Of a stretch of DNA of 64,000 bases, positions 36,139 to 48,603 are shown one piece after another. Below the pieces are notes generated by a model. That model ran no database searches. It saw only the letters and a list, made by a program, of their open reading frames with translations, and had not been told where the DNA came from. The translations under genes were made by a program, and so were the position numbers. The first letter of the stretch is position 1; each line of letters begins with the position of its first letter. Source of the stretch: Pseudomonas urmiensis (GTDB lineage Bacteria > Pseudomonadota > Gammaproteobacteria > Pseudomonadales > Pseudomonadaceae); NCBI RefSeq assembly GCF_014268815.2, contig NZ_JABWRE020000001.1, forward strand, positions 377,001-441,000, read 5' to 3'.

Positions 36139-36222
36139 GCCTCATCGCGGGGCAAGCCCGCTCCCACGAACAGCTGGTGAATGGATAGCTTGCGTGGGAG
36201 CGGGCTTGCCCCGCGATGAGGC
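36139..36222. repeat. REP pair between eda and the chemoreceptor gene
   Basis: Arms 36139-36168 and 36193-36222 (GCCTCATCGCGGGGCAAGCC and its mate) lie between the eda terminator and the 3' end of the convergent chemoreceptor gene. Confidence 0.85.
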
Positions 36223-36250
36223 CGGTACTGCTCGCCCCGAGCAGTCAGGC

Positions 36251-38209
36251 TCACGCCACTCTGAACCGCCCCACCAACTGCTGCTGAAACTCCGCCAGGC
36301 GCGCCAGTTCCTGGCTGGTCACCGCCGTTTGCTGCGCCCCTGCGCTGACCTGGATGACCAGGTCGTTGATCTCGTTGACGTTACGGCTGATGTCTTCCGA
36401 CACCGCACTCTGCTCCTCGGCCGCCGAAGCGATCTGGATGTTGCGGTCGTTGATGCTGGCCACGCCCTCGGCAATTTCCCCAAGCAGTTCGCCGGCTCGA
36501 CCAATTCGCTCGGCGCCTGATTGGGCTTTGCCCAGGGTTTCCAGCATCGAGGCATTGGCGCGGTCCGAGCCTGCCTGCAGGTTGCTGATCATCTGCTGAA
36601 TGTTGCCGGTCGATTCCTGGGTGCGTTGCGCCAAGGTGCGCACTTCGGTAGCGACTACGGCAAAGCCACGCCCATGATCGCCGGCACGCGCCGCTTCGAT
36701 GGCGGCGTTGAGCGCGAGCAGGTTGGTCTGTTCGGCAATCCCGCGAATCACATCCAGCACCGAGGTGATGGCGTCGCTTTCATCCTTGAGCTCATCGATG
36801 ATCGTCGCTGTCTGCTGCGCCTGATTCGACAGTTCGCGGATCAGCGCGATGGTCGTTTCGATCTCTGCGCGGCCTTGTTCGGTACTGGTGTGGATCTGCT
36901 GCGACAGGCTCGCGGCGTCATTGGTGCTGTGGGCGACGTCGCGCACCGTGGCGCTCATTTCGTTGATCGCAGTGGCCACCGACTCGGTGCTCTGGCGCTG
37001 CTGCTCGACACTGCGGCTGGTTTGCAGGGTGACGGCGGACGACTCTTCTGCGGCGGTCGCAACCTGAGCGGTGGCATTACCGATTTCCTGAACGATCTCG
37101 GTGATCTGGTTGGCCATGCGGTTGAGGTTACTGGCGATCTGGCCGAACTCGTCCTTGCTGCGGTACTTGGCCCGGGCGGTCAGGTCGCGCTGGGCGAGGC
37201 TCTCTAGGGTGGCATTGATATCGCGCACGGCGCTGCCGATGCTGCGGATGATCAGCCACGACAACAGGGCCACGGCCACCAGGGCGATGAGGATACCGCC
37301 GAGGGTCAGCCACAAGGCGCGGGCGGCAGTGTGGCGTGCTTGTTCGGCCAGTTGACCGACGTTGGCCGCCAGGGCACGTTCGACTTCGCTCAGTTGGTCG
37401 ATGCGTTGGGTCGACGTCTCGAACCAGGTTTCTGGCTGGACGCCCAGTGGCTGGCCCAAGGGTGTTTCAAAGGCCAGCTTCTGGATTCGAGCCACTTCCA
37501 GCGCTGCTGTGGTGCGCTGGCGCTCTTCGAATTGGCTCAGGCCTGTGGCAGTCGCTTTACGCCGGTAGCCATCGGTATAGGCGCTGAGTTCACCCAGGTT
37601 GCGGCTGAATCGTGAGAACAGGGTTTCATTGAAACGGTCCTGGCTAAACACAATCCCCAGCAATGCCCGTTCGCGCCCGGCACGTTCTTTGAGTTCGATG
37701 AATTGATTGAGTGCGCCCAAGGCATGGACCACAGCGGTATCGCTGACGCGACGTTCCAATAGTTGGGTATAACCGATCAACTGTTGGATCATACCGGTAT
37801 AGCGGGCGCCGGACTCATTACTGTCGATGGTCAAACTATCGATTTGCCCGCGGGTTTCTTTCAAGCGGGCAATCGCTTCGAGGAAGGTATTGTGATCGCT
37901 GCCGGTTGCTGGCAATTCACGCAGGGCGGCGATGGCGCTGTCGCTATCGCCGCGCAAGGGGCCAAGGCGATCGCCCATGCTCTTGCCGTGGCTTCCGATG
38001 AATACGCCGCTGGCGCCACGCTCGCGCTGCAAGGTAGTAATCAACTGGCTCAGGCGCTCGACGGTGCTGCTGGCTGCGACGGTGGCTTGCATGTCGCGCA
38101 GGGTCTTGTAGTTCTCGGCGATATTCAGACCGCAAAGAATCAGGAAGCCCAGGAGAGGGAATAGTACGATCAACAACAGCTTCAGACGAAGCGGCGCATT
38201 ATTCAGCAT
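36251..38209 (-). CDS. Methyl-accepting chemotaxis protein with a NIT-type sensor domain
   Basis: The protein has 652 residues from the ATG at 38209, which has GAGG nine bases upstream; an ATG at 38224 would add five residues. A first membrane segment ([18 protein letters not shown]) is followed by about 270 periplasmic residues, including [24 protein letters not shown], characteristic of the nitrate/nitrite-sensing NIT domain. A second membrane segment ([22 protein letters not shown]), HAMP and the signalling domain follow, with the hairpin tip [18 protein letters not shown]. It should control CheA activity in response to a small ligand, perhaps nitrate, but NIT receptors vary. A flagellar sigma-28-like promoter precedes it. 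Confidence 0.88.
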   Translation of the reverse strand: MLNNAPLRLKLLLIVLFPLLGFLILCGLNIAENYKTLRDMQATVAASSTVERLSQLITTLQRERGASGVFIGSHGKSMGDRLGPLRGDSDSAIAALRELPATGSDHNTFLEAIARLKETRGQIDSLTIDSNESGARYTGMIQQLIGYTQLLERRVSDTAVVHALGALNQFIELKERAGRERALLGIVFSQDRFNETLFSRFSRNLGELSAYTDGYRRKATATGLSQFEERQRTTAALEVARIQKLAFETPLGQPLGVQPETWFETSTQRIDQLSEVERALAANVGQLAEQARHTAARALWLTLGGILIALVAVALLSWLIIRSIGSAVRDINATLESLAQRDLTARAKYRSKDEFGQIASNLNRMANQITEIVQEIGNATAQVATAAEESSAVTLQTSRSVEQQRQSTESVATAINEMSATVRDVAHSTNDAASLSQQIHTSTEQGRAEIETTIALIRELSNQAQQTATIIDELKDESDAITSVLDVIRGIAEQTNLLALNAAIEAARAGDHGRGFAVVATEVRTLAQRTQESTGNIQQMISNLQAGSDRANASMLETLGKAQSGAERIGRAGELLGEIAEGVASINDRNIQIASAAEEQSAVSEDISRNVNEINDLVIQVSAGAQQTAVTSQELARLAEFQQQLVGRFRVA

Positions 38210-38323
38210 TGCTTCAGGCCTCATGTGGGTAGGGCAGTTTCAGGTTCACATGTGTGCAAGGCTGTTGTTGTTTGGTGGCACACGGCCATTATTGTATGTT
38301 GTTTGCTGGATATTTCGAAACAC

Positions 38324-38350
38324 TTATCGCGACATGTTTTGGCTAATTAA
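38324..38350 (-). promoter_or_regulatory. Candidate FliA (sigma-28) promoter of the chemoreceptor gene
   Basis: On the minus strand TTAATTAG, an 11-base spacer and CGCGATAA resemble the FliA consensus TAAAGTTT-N11-GCCGATAA, with two differences in the -10 part. It lies about 115 bases before the start codon. Confidence 0.45.
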
Positions 38351-38427
38351 AATGCACTAAAGAGGTTCAATAAACAAAGTGTTGATCCATGTCAGTGCAT
38401 GGGTTTATTTATTAAAACGCGGCTAAT

Positions 38428-38461
38428 AAAAAAGCCCGTATCCAGGGATACGGGCTTTTTC
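38428..38461 (-). terminator. Rho-independent terminator of leuA
   Basis: AAAGCCCGTATCC-AG-GGATACGGGCTTT forms a 13-bp stem with T-runs on both strands. It begins about 16 bases after the leuA stop and could also serve in the other direction. Confidence 0.92.
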
Positions 38462-38476
38462 AGTAGAGCGCGCTGA

Positions 38477-40150
38477 TTAGGCGGCTTTTGCTTCTTGCTG
38501 GCTCAACGAGCGGTTCAGCGCGCTGAACAGCGCCTTGAAGCTGGCGGTGGTGATGTTCTCATCGATTCCCACACCATGCACCGGACGGCCACCGGCCACG
38601 CGCAGTTCGATGTAGGCCGCCGCCTTGGCGTTGGTCCCGGCACCGATGGCGTGCTCGTTGTAGTCCATGATCTCCACTGCAATCGGCAGGCCGGCGACCA
38701 ATGCTTCCAGGGCGCCGTTGCCCTTGCCGCGCCAGTGCAAGGTGGTTTCGCCTTCACCGGCGACTTCGACTTCCACCGCGCTATGGCCGTTCTCTTCCTG
38801 CAGGCGATGGCTGACCAGCGCGTACGGCGAGTTGGCTTGCAGGTACTCTTTGTGCAGCAAGCCGTGGATTTGCTGGGCAGTCATTTCCAGGCCGAGGCGA
38901 TCGGTCTCGCCCTGAACCACCTGGCTGAACTCGATCTGCATGCGGCGCGGCAGGCTGATGCCGTACTCCTGCTCGAGCAGGTAGGTGATGCCGCCTTTGC
39001 CCGACTGGCTGTTGACGCGGATCACCGCCTCGTAGCTGCGGCCGATGTCGGCCGGGTCGATCGGCAGGTACGGCACTTCCCACAGTTCGCCTTCCTGTTG
39101 CTTGGCGAAGCCTTTGCGGATGGCATCCTGGTGCGAACCGGAGAACGCGGTGTGGACCAGGTCGCCGACATACGGATGACGTGGGTGCACCGGCAGCTGG
39201 TTGCATTCTTCAACGACCTTGCGCACGCCGTCGATATCGGAGAAGTCCAGTTTGGAGTCGATGCCCTGGGTGTACAGGTTAAGGGCCAAGGTCACCAGGT
39301 CGACGTTGCCGGTCCGCTCGCCGTTGCCGAACAGGCAGCCTTCGGCGCGGTCGGCACCGGCCATCAAGCCCAGCTCGGTCGCAGCGATGCCGGTGCCGCG
39401 GTCGTTGTGGCAGTGCAGGCTGATGATTACGCTGTCGCGGCGATTGACGTTACGGCAGAACCATTCGATCTGGTCGGCGTAGACGTTCGGCGTGGCCACT
39501 TCCACGGTGGCTGGCAGGTTGAGGATGATCTTGTGCTCAGGGGTCGGGTTCCACACCTCGATGACCGCGTCACAGACTTCCTTGGCGAACTCCAGCTCAG
39601 TGGCGCTGAAGGTCTCTGGCGAGTACTGGAAGGTCCAGTGGGTTTCCGGCTGCTGCGCGGCGTATTTGACGAACAGCTTGGCCGCGTTCACCGCGATGTC
39701 CTTCACGCCTTGCTTGTCTTGGTTGAAGACGATACGGCGGAACGACGGGCTGGTAGCGTTGTACAGGTGAACGATGGCCTTCTTGGCGCCGCGCAGGGAC
39801 TCGAAGGTCCGCGCGATCAAGTCTTCACGGGCCTGGGTCAGCACCTGGATGGTGGTGTCGTCAGGGATGTGGCCGTCTTCGATCAGGGTGCGCACGAAGT
39901 CGAAATCGGTCTGCGAGGCCGAAGGGAACGATGCCTCGATCTCCTTCACGCCCACTTGCACCAGGGTCTTCCAGAACCGCAGCTTCTTCTCCGCGTCCAT
40001 CGGCTCGATCAGCGACTGGTTGCCATCACGCAGGTCCGAGCTGCACCAGATTGGCGCCTCGGTGATGGCTTTCGACGGCCAGGTGCGGTCGGGCAGGTCG
40101 ATGGTCGGGAAGGCGCGGTATTTCTTCGAAGGGTCTTTGAGCATGGTCAT
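38477..40150 (-). CDS. leuA: 2-Isopropylmalate synthase
   Basis: This 557-residue enzyme condenses acetyl-CoA with 2-ketoisovalerate, the first committed step of leucine synthesis. The HMGL-like catalytic barrel has [13 protein letters not shown] near the N-terminus and the HCHNDRGTG metal-binding motif. A C-terminal LeuA allosteric domain (about 430-557, leucine feedback) includes [18 protein letters not shown]. It is the long LeuA type. AAGGA stands before the ATG at 40150. A leucine-rich leader peptide is encoded just upstream. Confidence 0.95.
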   Translation of the reverse strand: MTMLKDPSKKYRAFPTIDLPDRTWPSKAITEAPIWCSSDLRDGNQSLIEPMDAEKKLRFWKTLVQVGVKEIEASFPSASQTDFDFVRTLIEDGHIPDDTTIQVLTQAREDLIARTFESLRGAKKAIVHLYNATSPSFRRIVFNQDKQGVKDIAVNAAKLFVKYAAQQPETHWTFQYSPETFSATELEFAKEVCDAVIEVWNPTPEHKIILNLPATVEVATPNVYADQIEWFCRNVNRRDSVIISLHCHNDRGTGIAATELGLMAGADRAEGCLFGNGERTGNVDLVTLALNLYTQGIDSKLDFSDIDGVRKVVEECNQLPVHPRHPYVGDLVHTAFSGSHQDAIRKGFAKQQEGELWEVPYLPIDPADIGRSYEAVIRVNSQSGKGGITYLLEQEYGISLPRRMQIEFSQVVQGETDRLGLEMTAQQIHGLLHKEYLQANSPYALVSHRLQEENGHSAVEVEVAGEGETTLHWRGKGNGALEALVAGLPIAVEIMDYNEHAIGAGTNAKAAAYIELRVAGGRPVHGVGIDENITTASFKALFSALNRSLSQQEAKAA

Positions 40151-40529
40151 GGAAGTATTCCTTTAGTGTGCGGCCGAGATCGGGCCTGCCGAACGATAAC
40201 GAGATGAAAAGGCGAGGCGACGCGATTCACCCTGGTAGTCGTGCACTGACCAGGCAGAGGCTGCGGTGTTGGCGGAGCAGAATGAGGGTGGTAGAGGTTT
40301 TCATGCCTTCAACCCTAACCACAGAGGTGAAGGATGGCAAGCCTTCGGAAAAAATTGAGAGGAATGCTTAAAAAAAGCGGATTGGCGAGATTTTGTCGCG
40401 ATATTTCTGGTTATGAACGGTGCTGGTTGCGCGGTGTAATTAGATGGCGCAAGCCGCTGCTCGTCCTGCTGCTCGTCCTGCCCAGGCTCGGTCGAGCAGC
40501 GTTTTTATCCTCGCAGAGGGCAGCGGGGT
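40151..40529. other. leuA leader region
   Basis: This 379-base interval between the M23 peptidase gene and leuA holds the leader ORF at 40227-40304. It also has a hairpin overlapping that ORF (stem CCTGG/CCAGG near 40231-40254) and an AT-rich block at 40340-40410 that could contain the promoter. No other gene is evident. Confidence 0.55.
40227..40304 (-). CDS. Putative leuA leader peptide
   Basis: This 25-codon ORF has GAAGG just before its ATG at 40304 and ends 76 bases before leuA. It reads MKTSTTLILL then RQHRSLCLVSARLPG, so seven of 25 codons are not random: Leu is at positions 7, 9, 10, 16, 18 and 23, with Ile at 8 and Val at 19. Leucine-rich leader peptides upstream of leu operons control transcription by attenuation in enteric bacteria. 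A hairpin overlaps the end of this ORF, but I do not see a classical terminator with a T-run before leuA, so the mechanism may differ. Confidence 0.55.
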   Translation of the reverse strand: MKTSTTLILLRQHRSLCLVSARLPG

Positions 40530-41357
40530 CTAGGGCTGGAATGCGCCAATGAAGATCGCCGGATCCACCCGCGCATCATTCAGGCTGACGTTCCAGTGCA
40601 TGTGCGGCCCGGTGGCCCGGCCAGTGGAGCCCACTCGGCCGACCACTTCACCGCGGCGCAGCTGCTGCCCGGGCTGCACGTCGATCTTCGACATGTGGCA
40701 GAACATGCTGATAAAGCCCTGGCCATGGTCGACGAACACGGTCCGGCCATTGAAGAAGTAGTCACCCACCAGAATCACCTTGCCATTGGCCGGGGTCTTG
40801 ATCGGGGTGCCTGCAGGTACCGCAAAGTCCAGGCCTGCATGCGGATTGCGTTCTTCGCCGTTGAAGAACCGACGCACACCAAACTTGCTCGACAGCGGCC
40901 CGCTAACCGGCTTGTCGAGGATCAGGTTGCTCGGCAGGTTAGGGCTGAAGCTGCGGTAGGCCTTGATCTGCTCGGCCAGCTCGCGGTCGATGCGCTTGAG
41001 GTCGGCCGGGTTCGGGTTGACCTGTCGCTTGTTCTTGAGGGTGATGTGCTGCTCGGGGTATTTCTTGCTGCCGACCGTGAAGGGCAGGCTGCGTGTGCCT
41101 TGGCTCAGGGTGGCCGTGCCGGGCTTTTGCGTCAGCGGGATGCCGACGATCGCCAGCCAGGCATCTTGCTCCTTGACCACCAGCACCGGCTTGCCGTCGA
41201 AACGAGCATCCGGCGCACTGGCGCCTGGCCCCAGGTTGACCACGGCGACGCCGCCCGGCACTGGCTTGTTCAGCGTGCGGGTGATGTAGCTGGCCTGGGC
41301 AACGCTAGTCAGTAGCGTCAGTGAGAGGGCAAGCAGGGGAGCGAACAGGCGCGGCAT
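40530..41357 (-). CDS. Secreted M23 (LytM-type) peptidase
   Basis: The 275-residue protein has a signal peptide MPRLFAPLLALSLTLLTSVAQA. The C-terminal peptidase_M23 domain shows Zn ligands in NPHAGLDFAVPAGTP (HxxxD) and GPHMHWNV (HxH). The N-terminal half is a beta-rich domain seen in periplasmic endopeptidases of pseudomonads. It probably cuts peptidoglycan cross-links. It ends next to the leuA leader region and begins three bases after the end of xseA, so the two are likely co-transcribed. Confidence 0.87.
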   Translation of the reverse strand: MPRLFAPLLALSLTLLTSVAQASYITRTLNKPVPGGVAVVNLGPGASAPDARFDGKPVLVVKEQDAWLAIVGIPLTQKPGTATLSQGTRSLPFTVGSKKYPEQHITLKNKRQVNPNPADLKRIDRELAEQIKAYRSFSPNLPSNLILDKPVSGPLSSKFGVRRFFNGEERNPHAGLDFAVPAGTPIKTPANGKVILVGDYFFNGRTVFVDHGQGFISMFCHMSKIDVQPGQQLRRGEVVGRVGSTGRATGPHMHWNVSLNDARVDPAIFIGAFQP

Positions 41358-41360
41358 GTG

Positions 41361-42740
41361 TCAGTCCAGTAGCGAGAGGGTGACCGGAGTCTGGTGGTTG
41401 TCTTCGACTCGCACCTGCAGTTCGCCCTCGTTGAGGCGGGCAGTCAGGCGTTGGCCGTTGCGGGTCTGGGCGGCGCTGCGGATAGCGTGGCCGCGGTCAT
41501 CGAGCAGGATGCTGTAGCCGCGCGCCAGGGTCGCCAGGGGGCTGACCACCTGCAGGGTCTGCAATTGGGCCTGGAAGCGCTGGCGGCGGTCCTTGAGCAC
41601 TTCACGCATGGCCCGTGGCAGGCGCTCGGCGAGGCTGTCCAAACGCTGGCTAAGCAGCTTCAGCGCGCGTCCTGGATGCTGGGCGGACAGACGCATGTCG
41701 AGCCGCCCCAGGCGCTCGTGGCGCTGCTTCATGGTGAGCATGAAGGCGCGGCGCAGGCGCATGTCCAGGTCGTCCAGGCGCTGGGCCTGCTGGCGTAGGC
41801 GTTCGCCTGGGTGGCGCAGGCGCCGGGCCAGGCCTTCGACGCGCAGGCGGTCGTGGCTCAGGCGGTTCTGCATACGCAGCAGCAGGCGGCGTTGCAGGCC
41901 ATCCAGACGCAATTGCAGGCCGCTGCTGTCCGGGGCCAGCAGCTCGGCGGCGGCCGAGGGCGTCGGGGCGCGCACGTCAGCGACGAAATCGCTGATCGAC
42001 ACGTCGGTCTCATGCCCTACGGCGCTGACGATGGGCGTGACGCAGGCGGCTATGGCGCGCGCTACGGCTTCTTCGTTGAAGCACCAGAGGTCTTCCAGCG
42101 AGCCGCCACCGCGGGCCAGGATCAGCGCATCGAACCCCCGGCTGTCAGCCAGGCGCAGGGCGCGGACGATCTGGTTGATCGCCTCGCGGCCCTGCACTGC
42201 GGTGGGGATCAGGTTCAGCTCGACCTGCGGTGCGCGGCGGCGGAATACGCTGATGATGTCGCGGATCACCGCGCCGGTCGGCGAGGTAATGATGCCGATG
42301 CGCTGCGGATGGGCGGGCAAGGGCTTCTTGCCTTCGGCGCTGAACAAGCCTTCGCCGCCGAGCTTTTCTTTCAGCGCCTCGAAAGCCAAACGCAGCGCGC
42401 CATCACCGGCCGGTTCGACGGTGTCGAGAATCAGTTGGTAGTCGCCACGCCCCTCGAACAGCGACACCTTGCCACGCACCCGCACCGCCAGGCCATCGCG
42501 CAGTGCCTGGCGCACACGGGCGGCGTTTTGCCGGAACAAGGCGCAGCGCACCTGTGCGCCGCTGTCCTTGAGGGTGAAATAGATGTGGCCGGATGCCGGG
42601 CGGGCCAGGTTGGAAATCTCGCCTTCTACCCAGACGTTGCGGAACACATCTTCGAGCAGCACGCGGGCGCGGCCGTTCAGTTGGCTGACGGTGAGGACCT
42701 CGCGGTCCAGGCCGAGTCGTTCGAAAGGGTCTTTGATCAT
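41361..42740 (-). CDS. xseA: Exodeoxyribonuclease VII large subunit
   Basis: The protein has 459 residues from the ATG at 42740 (MIKDPFERLGLDREVLTVSQL); the frame extends further to 42893 but that part overlaps the LysR gene. An N-terminal OB-fold (WVEGEISNLARPASGHIYFTLKD) is followed by the catalytic domain with ITSPTGAVIRDI, ARGGGSLEDLW and SAVGHETDVSISD. A long Arg/Leu-rich coiled-coil C-terminus is present. With XseB it degrades single-stranded DNA. Confidence 0.94.
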   Translation of the reverse strand: MIKDPFERLGLDREVLTVSQLNGRARVLLEDVFRNVWVEGEISNLARPASGHIYFTLKDSGAQVRCALFRQNAARVRQALRDGLAVRVRGKVSLFEGRGDYQLILDTVEPAGDGALRLAFEALKEKLGGEGLFSAEGKKPLPAHPQRIGIITSPTGAVIRDIISVFRRRAPQVELNLIPTAVQGREAINQIVRALRLADSRGFDALILARGGGSLEDLWCFNEEAVARAIAACVTPIVSAVGHETDVSISDFVADVRAPTPSAAAELLAPDSSGLQLRLDGLQRRLLLRMQNRLSHDRLRVEGLARRLRHPGERLRQQAQRLDDLDMRLRRAFMLTMKQRHERLGRLDMRLSAQHPGRALKLLSQRLDSLAERLPRAMREVLKDRRQRFQAQLQTLQVVSPLATLARGYSILLDDRGHAIRSAAQTRNGQRLTARLNEGELQVRVEDNHQTPVTLSLLD

Positions 42741-42852
42741 GCCGGGCATCATAAAGGACAAGTCGGCCTGATGCACCGTGCTGGCGGGTGAATGGGCTTG
42801 AGCGCAGAAGCCTGGGGCTGCAAGGCAGCCCCAAAACCGAGGCGTGAAAAAT

Positions 42853-43731
42853 TCATCCACCCATCGCTTGTAAAAACTTCCCCACCAGATCACCAGGCTG
42901 GCGCCGACACGCCAGCGCTACCGTGCTGCTACACGCCTCCTGCAATGGCACAAAGGCTACCGAGGGCGGAGCAAGATCGCGCATGCATTCAGGCAACAAC
43001 GCCACGCCAAACCCTGCCTGGATCAACTGCAGTTGGGTGGTCTTGCGCGAAACCACCTGCGCCGCCTGCGGAAAGAATCCCGCCTGCATGCACAGTGAGG
43101 CCGACAGATAGCTCAATCCGCCCCGCTGGCGATGCGGGATGGAAATGAACCGCTGATCGCGCAATTGCCCAAGTTGCACGCAGCTTGCGTCAGCCAATGG
43201 GTGATTGGCCGCGACCGCAAGCAGCAGCGGCTCGCTGAACAAGGGGTGAATCTCAACCCCCTCGTGCTGGCGCAGCACCGGTAACCGCAGCAGGCCGATT
43301 TCCAGGCGCCCCTGGGCAATATCCTCCAGCTGCGCTTCAGAGGACTGCTGGGCAATCTCCAGCGAAACGTTTGGATTGTCTTCCAGGTATCCGCCCAGGC
43401 GCTGCAGCAATCGCCCCGTCAACGGCACCGTACTGGAATGATTGAGCCGCAGGCTGCCGCGCAGCCCTTGGCCAATTTCCTGGGCCAGGCGTTCGGCCTT
43501 GTCCAGGTCGGCCAACAGTTGCCGCGCACGGTCGAGAAACACCTGCCCGGCCGCCGTCAGCCGGGGTAGGCGCGCCGTGCGCTCGAACAACGGCGTAGCG
43601 AGCTGCTGCTCCAGCTCCTTGATCTGTCGGCTCAATGCCGACTGGACGATGAACAGTCGTTCGGCGGCAGCGCTAAAGCTGCCGCACTCGGCGATTTCCA
43701 CGAAGTAGCGCAGCTGGCGAATGGAAGTCAT
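42853..43731 (-). CDS. LysR-family transcriptional regulator
   Basis: The protein has 292 residues from the ATG at 43731 (MTSIRQLRYFVEIAECGSFSAAAERL). A winged helix-turn-helix is in the first 60 residues and a LysR substrate-binding domain follows from about 90. It is divergent to the TauE-type exporter gene with about 90 bases between starts, the common arrangement in which the regulator controls its neighbour. The effector is unknown. Confidence 0.87.
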   Translation of the reverse strand: MTSIRQLRYFVEIAECGSFSAAAERLFIVQSALSRQIKELEQQLATPLFERTARLPRLTAAGQVFLDRARQLLADLDKAERLAQEIGQGLRGSLRLNHSSTVPLTGRLLQRLGGYLEDNPNVSLEIAQQSSEAQLEDIAQGRLEIGLLRLPVLRQHEGVEIHPLFSEPLLLAVAANHPLADASCVQLGQLRDQRFISIPHRQRGGLSYLSASLCMQAGFFPQAAQVVSRKTTQLQLIQAGFGVALLPECMRDLAPPSVAFVPLQEACSSTVALACRRQPGDLVGKFLQAMGG

Positions 43732-43823
43732 GCTTTTTCGAGATGAGTGAATGGAGAAAGCCATATTAGTCGGCATGGCTCGTGGCTGGCTAACCTTTGC
43801 CTGTCCTTACTGGAAATCTGCAC

Positions 43824-44579
43824 ATGCTTGCCCAACTGCCTTTCTCTACCCTCGACTGGCTGCCGATCCTGCTGGGTGTCGGCGTCGCCTACATCGTCTT
43901 TGGCATCGCCGGCTTCGGTACGGCGTTGATCGCCGGGCCGGTGCTGATTCACTTCATGCCGCTGGCGAAGATCATCCCGTTGTTGGTGCTGCTGGATTTC
44001 GTCGCTGCGTTCGGCAACTGGCTGCCGGCACGCAAGGCGGTGGCGCGGGATGAACTGCTGCGGCTGTTGCCGTTCATGGCGCTGGGTTGCACCTTGGGCG
44101 TGATCTTCTTGTTGCAGCTCAAGTCGGACTTTCTGCTGTTATTGATGGGCCTGTTCATCAGTCTCTATGCCGTCTACAGCTTGGCGGTGAAGGTGCGCCC
44201 AGCGCGTCTGCGCGGCCTTTGGGCGGCGCCCATGGGCACTGTCGGCGGGCTGTTCGGGGCGCTGTTTGGCAGTGGCGGCTTCCTCTATGCGATCTACCTC
44301 AATGCACGGCTTGAGTCCAAGGAGCAGGCGCGGGCGACGCAGAGTGCGTTGATCAGTTGCAGCACGGTGGTACGCCTGTCGTTGTTCCTGATTGCCGGGG
44401 TGTATGACGATAGCCGCTTGTTGTTGCTCGCCGCCTGTTTGTTGCCGGTGATGTTCATCGGGCTGTGGCTCGGGCGGCGGCTAACCCTGAAATTATCGCG
44501 CGATGCTTTCGTACGTCTGGTCACCTGGCTGGTGCTGGCCAGCGGCCTGGCGTTGATTGGTCGCTATCTGAGCGGTTGA
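43824..44579 (+). CDS. TauE/SafE-family membrane exporter
   Basis: The protein has 251 residues from the ATG at 43824; an upstream in-frame ATG at 43797 has no good ribosome site. About eight hydrophobic segments and the glycine-rich repeats VFGIAGFGTALIAGP and GTVGGLFGALFGSGGF are typical of the two halves of TauE/SafE proteins. Members export sulfite, sulfoacetate or other organic anions. The divergent LysR gene probably controls it. Confidence 0.82.
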   Translation: MLAQLPFSTLDWLPILLGVGVAYIVFGIAGFGTALIAGPVLIHFMPLAKIIPLLVLLDFVAAFGNWLPARKAVARDELLRLLPFMALGCTLGVIFLLQLKSDFLLLLMGLFISLYAVYSLAVKVRPARLRGLWAAPMGTVGGLFGALFGSGGFLYAIYLNARLESKEQARATQSALISCSTVVRLSLFLIAGVYDDSRLLLLAACLLPVMFIGLWLGRRLTLKLSRDAFVRLVTWLVLASGLALIGRYLSG

Positions 44580-44629
44580 GCAGGCGGTAGAATTGCAGCA
44601 TTACCGAACTCCCCAGGCCCGCCTTGTTC

Positions 44630-46743
<2,114 letters not shown>

Positions 46744-46765
46744 GGCTTCCAGCATCACTAGCAAG

Positions 46766-46787
46766 CGGGGCTGTTACGACAGCCCCG
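46766..46787 (+). other. Hairpin between guaB and guaA
   Basis: CGGGGCTGT-TACG-ACAGCCCCG is a nine-base perfect stem with no following T-run. It may be a weak attenuator or an mRNA stabiliser within the guaBA unit. Confidence 0.6.
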
Positions 46788-46821
46788 TGTCGTTTCCGAT
46801 TTCCACTGACGAGATTGAGTC

Positions 46822-48399
46822 ATGGCCCTCGACATTCACGCTCACCGCATCCTGATCCTCGATTTCGGTTCCCAGTACACCCAGCTGATCGCCCGCCGCG
46901 TGCGCGAGATCGGTGTCTACTGCGAACTGCACCCGTTCGACATGGACGATGAAGCGATCCGCGCATTCAACCCGCGCGGCATCATCCTCGCTGGCGGCCC
47001 AGAGTCGGTCCACGAAGCCAACAGCCCACGTGCCCCGCAAGCGGTCTTCGACCTCAACGTACCAGTGCTGGGCATCTGCTACGGCATGCAGACCATGGCC
47101 GAGCAAATGGGCGGCAAGGTCGAAGGTTCCGAGCTGCGCGAATTCGGCTATGCCCGGGTTGACGTAGTCGGCAAGAGCCGCCTGCTCGACGGCATCGAAG
47201 ACCACATCGACGATGATGGCGTATTCGGCCTGGACGTGTGGATGAGCCACGGTGACAAAGTCACCAAGATGCCAGAGAACTTCCACGTCCTGGCCAGCAC
47301 GCCAAGCTGCCCCATCGCCGGCATGTTCGACGATGCGCGTGGCTACTACGGCGTGCAGTTCCACCCCGAAGTGACCCACACCAAGCAGGGCGGGCGCATC
47401 CTGTCGCGCTTCATCCTCGACATCTGCGGCTGTGAAGCGCTGTGGACGGCCTCGAACATCGTTGAAGACGCCATTGCCCAGGTGCGTGAGCAGGTAGGTT
47501 CGGCCAACGTCTTGCTCGGCCTGTCCGGCGGCGTCGACTCCTCGGTGGTTGCCGCGCTGCTGCACCGCGCCATTGGCGACCAACTGACCTGCGTATTCGT
47601 CGACAATGGCCTGCTGCGCCTGCACGAAGGCGAGCAGGTGATGGCCATGTTCGCCGAGAACATGGGCGTCAAGGTAATCCGCGCCAACGCTGAAGCGCAG
47701 TTCCTGGGTAACCTGGCTGGCGAGGCGGACCCAGAGAAGAAGCGTAAGATCATTGGTCGCACCTTCATCGACGTCTTCGATGCCGAAGCCAGCAAGCTGG
47801 AGAACATCCAGTTCCTCGCCCAGGGCACCATCTACCCGGACGTGATCGAGTCGGCAGGCGCCAAGAGCGGCAAGGCCCACGTGATCAAGTCGCACCACAA
47901 CGTCGGTGGCCTGCCGGAGGAGATGAACCTCAAGCTGGTCGAGCCGCTGCGCGAACTGTTCAAGGACGAAGTACGCAAGATCGGCCTGGAGCTGGGCCTG
48001 CCGTACGACATGGTCTACCGCCACCCGTTCCCAGGCCCAGGCCTGGGCGTGCGTATCCTCGGTGAAGTGAAGAAAGAGTACGCCGACATCCTGCGTCGCG
48101 CCGACCACATCTTCATCGAAGAGCTGCGCAAGGCTGACTGGTACCACAAGACCAGCCAGGCCTTCGTGGTGTTCCAGCCGGTCAAGTCGGTGGGTGTGGT
48201 GGGTGATGGCCGTCGCTACGCCTGGGTAGTTGCCCTGCGTGCGGTCGAGACCGTGGACTTCATGACTGCTCGTTGGGCGCACCTGCCGTACGAGCTGCTG
48301 GAGACCGTCAGCGGCCGCATCATCAACGAGATCGAAGGCATCTCGCGCGTCACCTATGACGTATCGAGCAAGCCGCCTGCCACCATCGAGTGGGAGTGA
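46822..48399 (+). CDS. guaA: GMP synthase (glutamine-hydrolysing)
   Basis: This 525-residue enzyme converts XMP to GMP. The class I amidotransferase domain (about 1-200) has GICYGMQ with the nucleophilic Cys and the downstream His in [10 protein letters not shown]. The ATP-pyrophosphatase P-loop LSGGVDSSV lies near residue 235, and the dimerisation domain ends PPATIEWE. It is operonic with guaB and followed by a strong terminator. Confidence 0.96.
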   Translation: MALDIHAHRILILDFGSQYTQLIARRVREIGVYCELHPFDMDDEAIRAFNPRGIILAGGPESVHEANSPRAPQAVFDLNVPVLGICYGMQTMAEQMGGKVEGSELREFGYARVDVVGKSRLLDGIEDHIDDDGVFGLDVWMSHGDKVTKMPENFHVLASTPSCPIAGMFDDARGYYGVQFHPEVTHTKQGGRILSRFILDICGCEALWTASNIVEDAIAQVREQVGSANVLLGLSGGVDSSVVAALLHRAIGDQLTCVFVDNGLLRLHEGEQVMAMFAENMGVKVIRANAEAQFLGNLAGEADPEKKRKIIGRTFIDVFDAEASKLENIQFLAQGTIYPDVIESAGAKSGKAHVIKSHHNVGGLPEEMNLKLVEPLRELFKDEVRKIGLELGLPYDMVYRHPFPGPGLGVRILGEVKKEYADILRRADHIFIEELRKADWYHKTSQAFVVFQPVKSVGVVGDGRRYAWVVALRAVETVDFMTARWAHLPYELLETVSGRIINEIEGISRVTYDVSSKPPATIEWE

Positions 48400-48407
48400 G
48401 TTGAGCC

Positions 48408-48441
48408 ACAAGGGCGCCGCAAGGCGCCCTTGTTGTTTGTG
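48408..48441 (+). terminator. Rho-independent terminator of guaBA
   Basis: ACAAGGGCGCC-GCAA-GGCGCCCTTGT followed by TGTTTGT lies nine bases after the guaA stop. The stem is 11 base pairs with a four-base loop. Confidence 0.9.
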
Positions 48442-48603
48442 CTGATCTGTTCTGTGTTTCGTCCCTGTGCTTTATCCATGGCGGCGATTGACCTGCCGCG
48501 ACAACACTTCACTTAATCTTTCTCACTTGCAGGTGTATCGTATTCGCCCTTCATCGCCGGCCACTGCTGGCAGACTGATTGCGCATAAGAGGTACCTGCA
48601 CCG

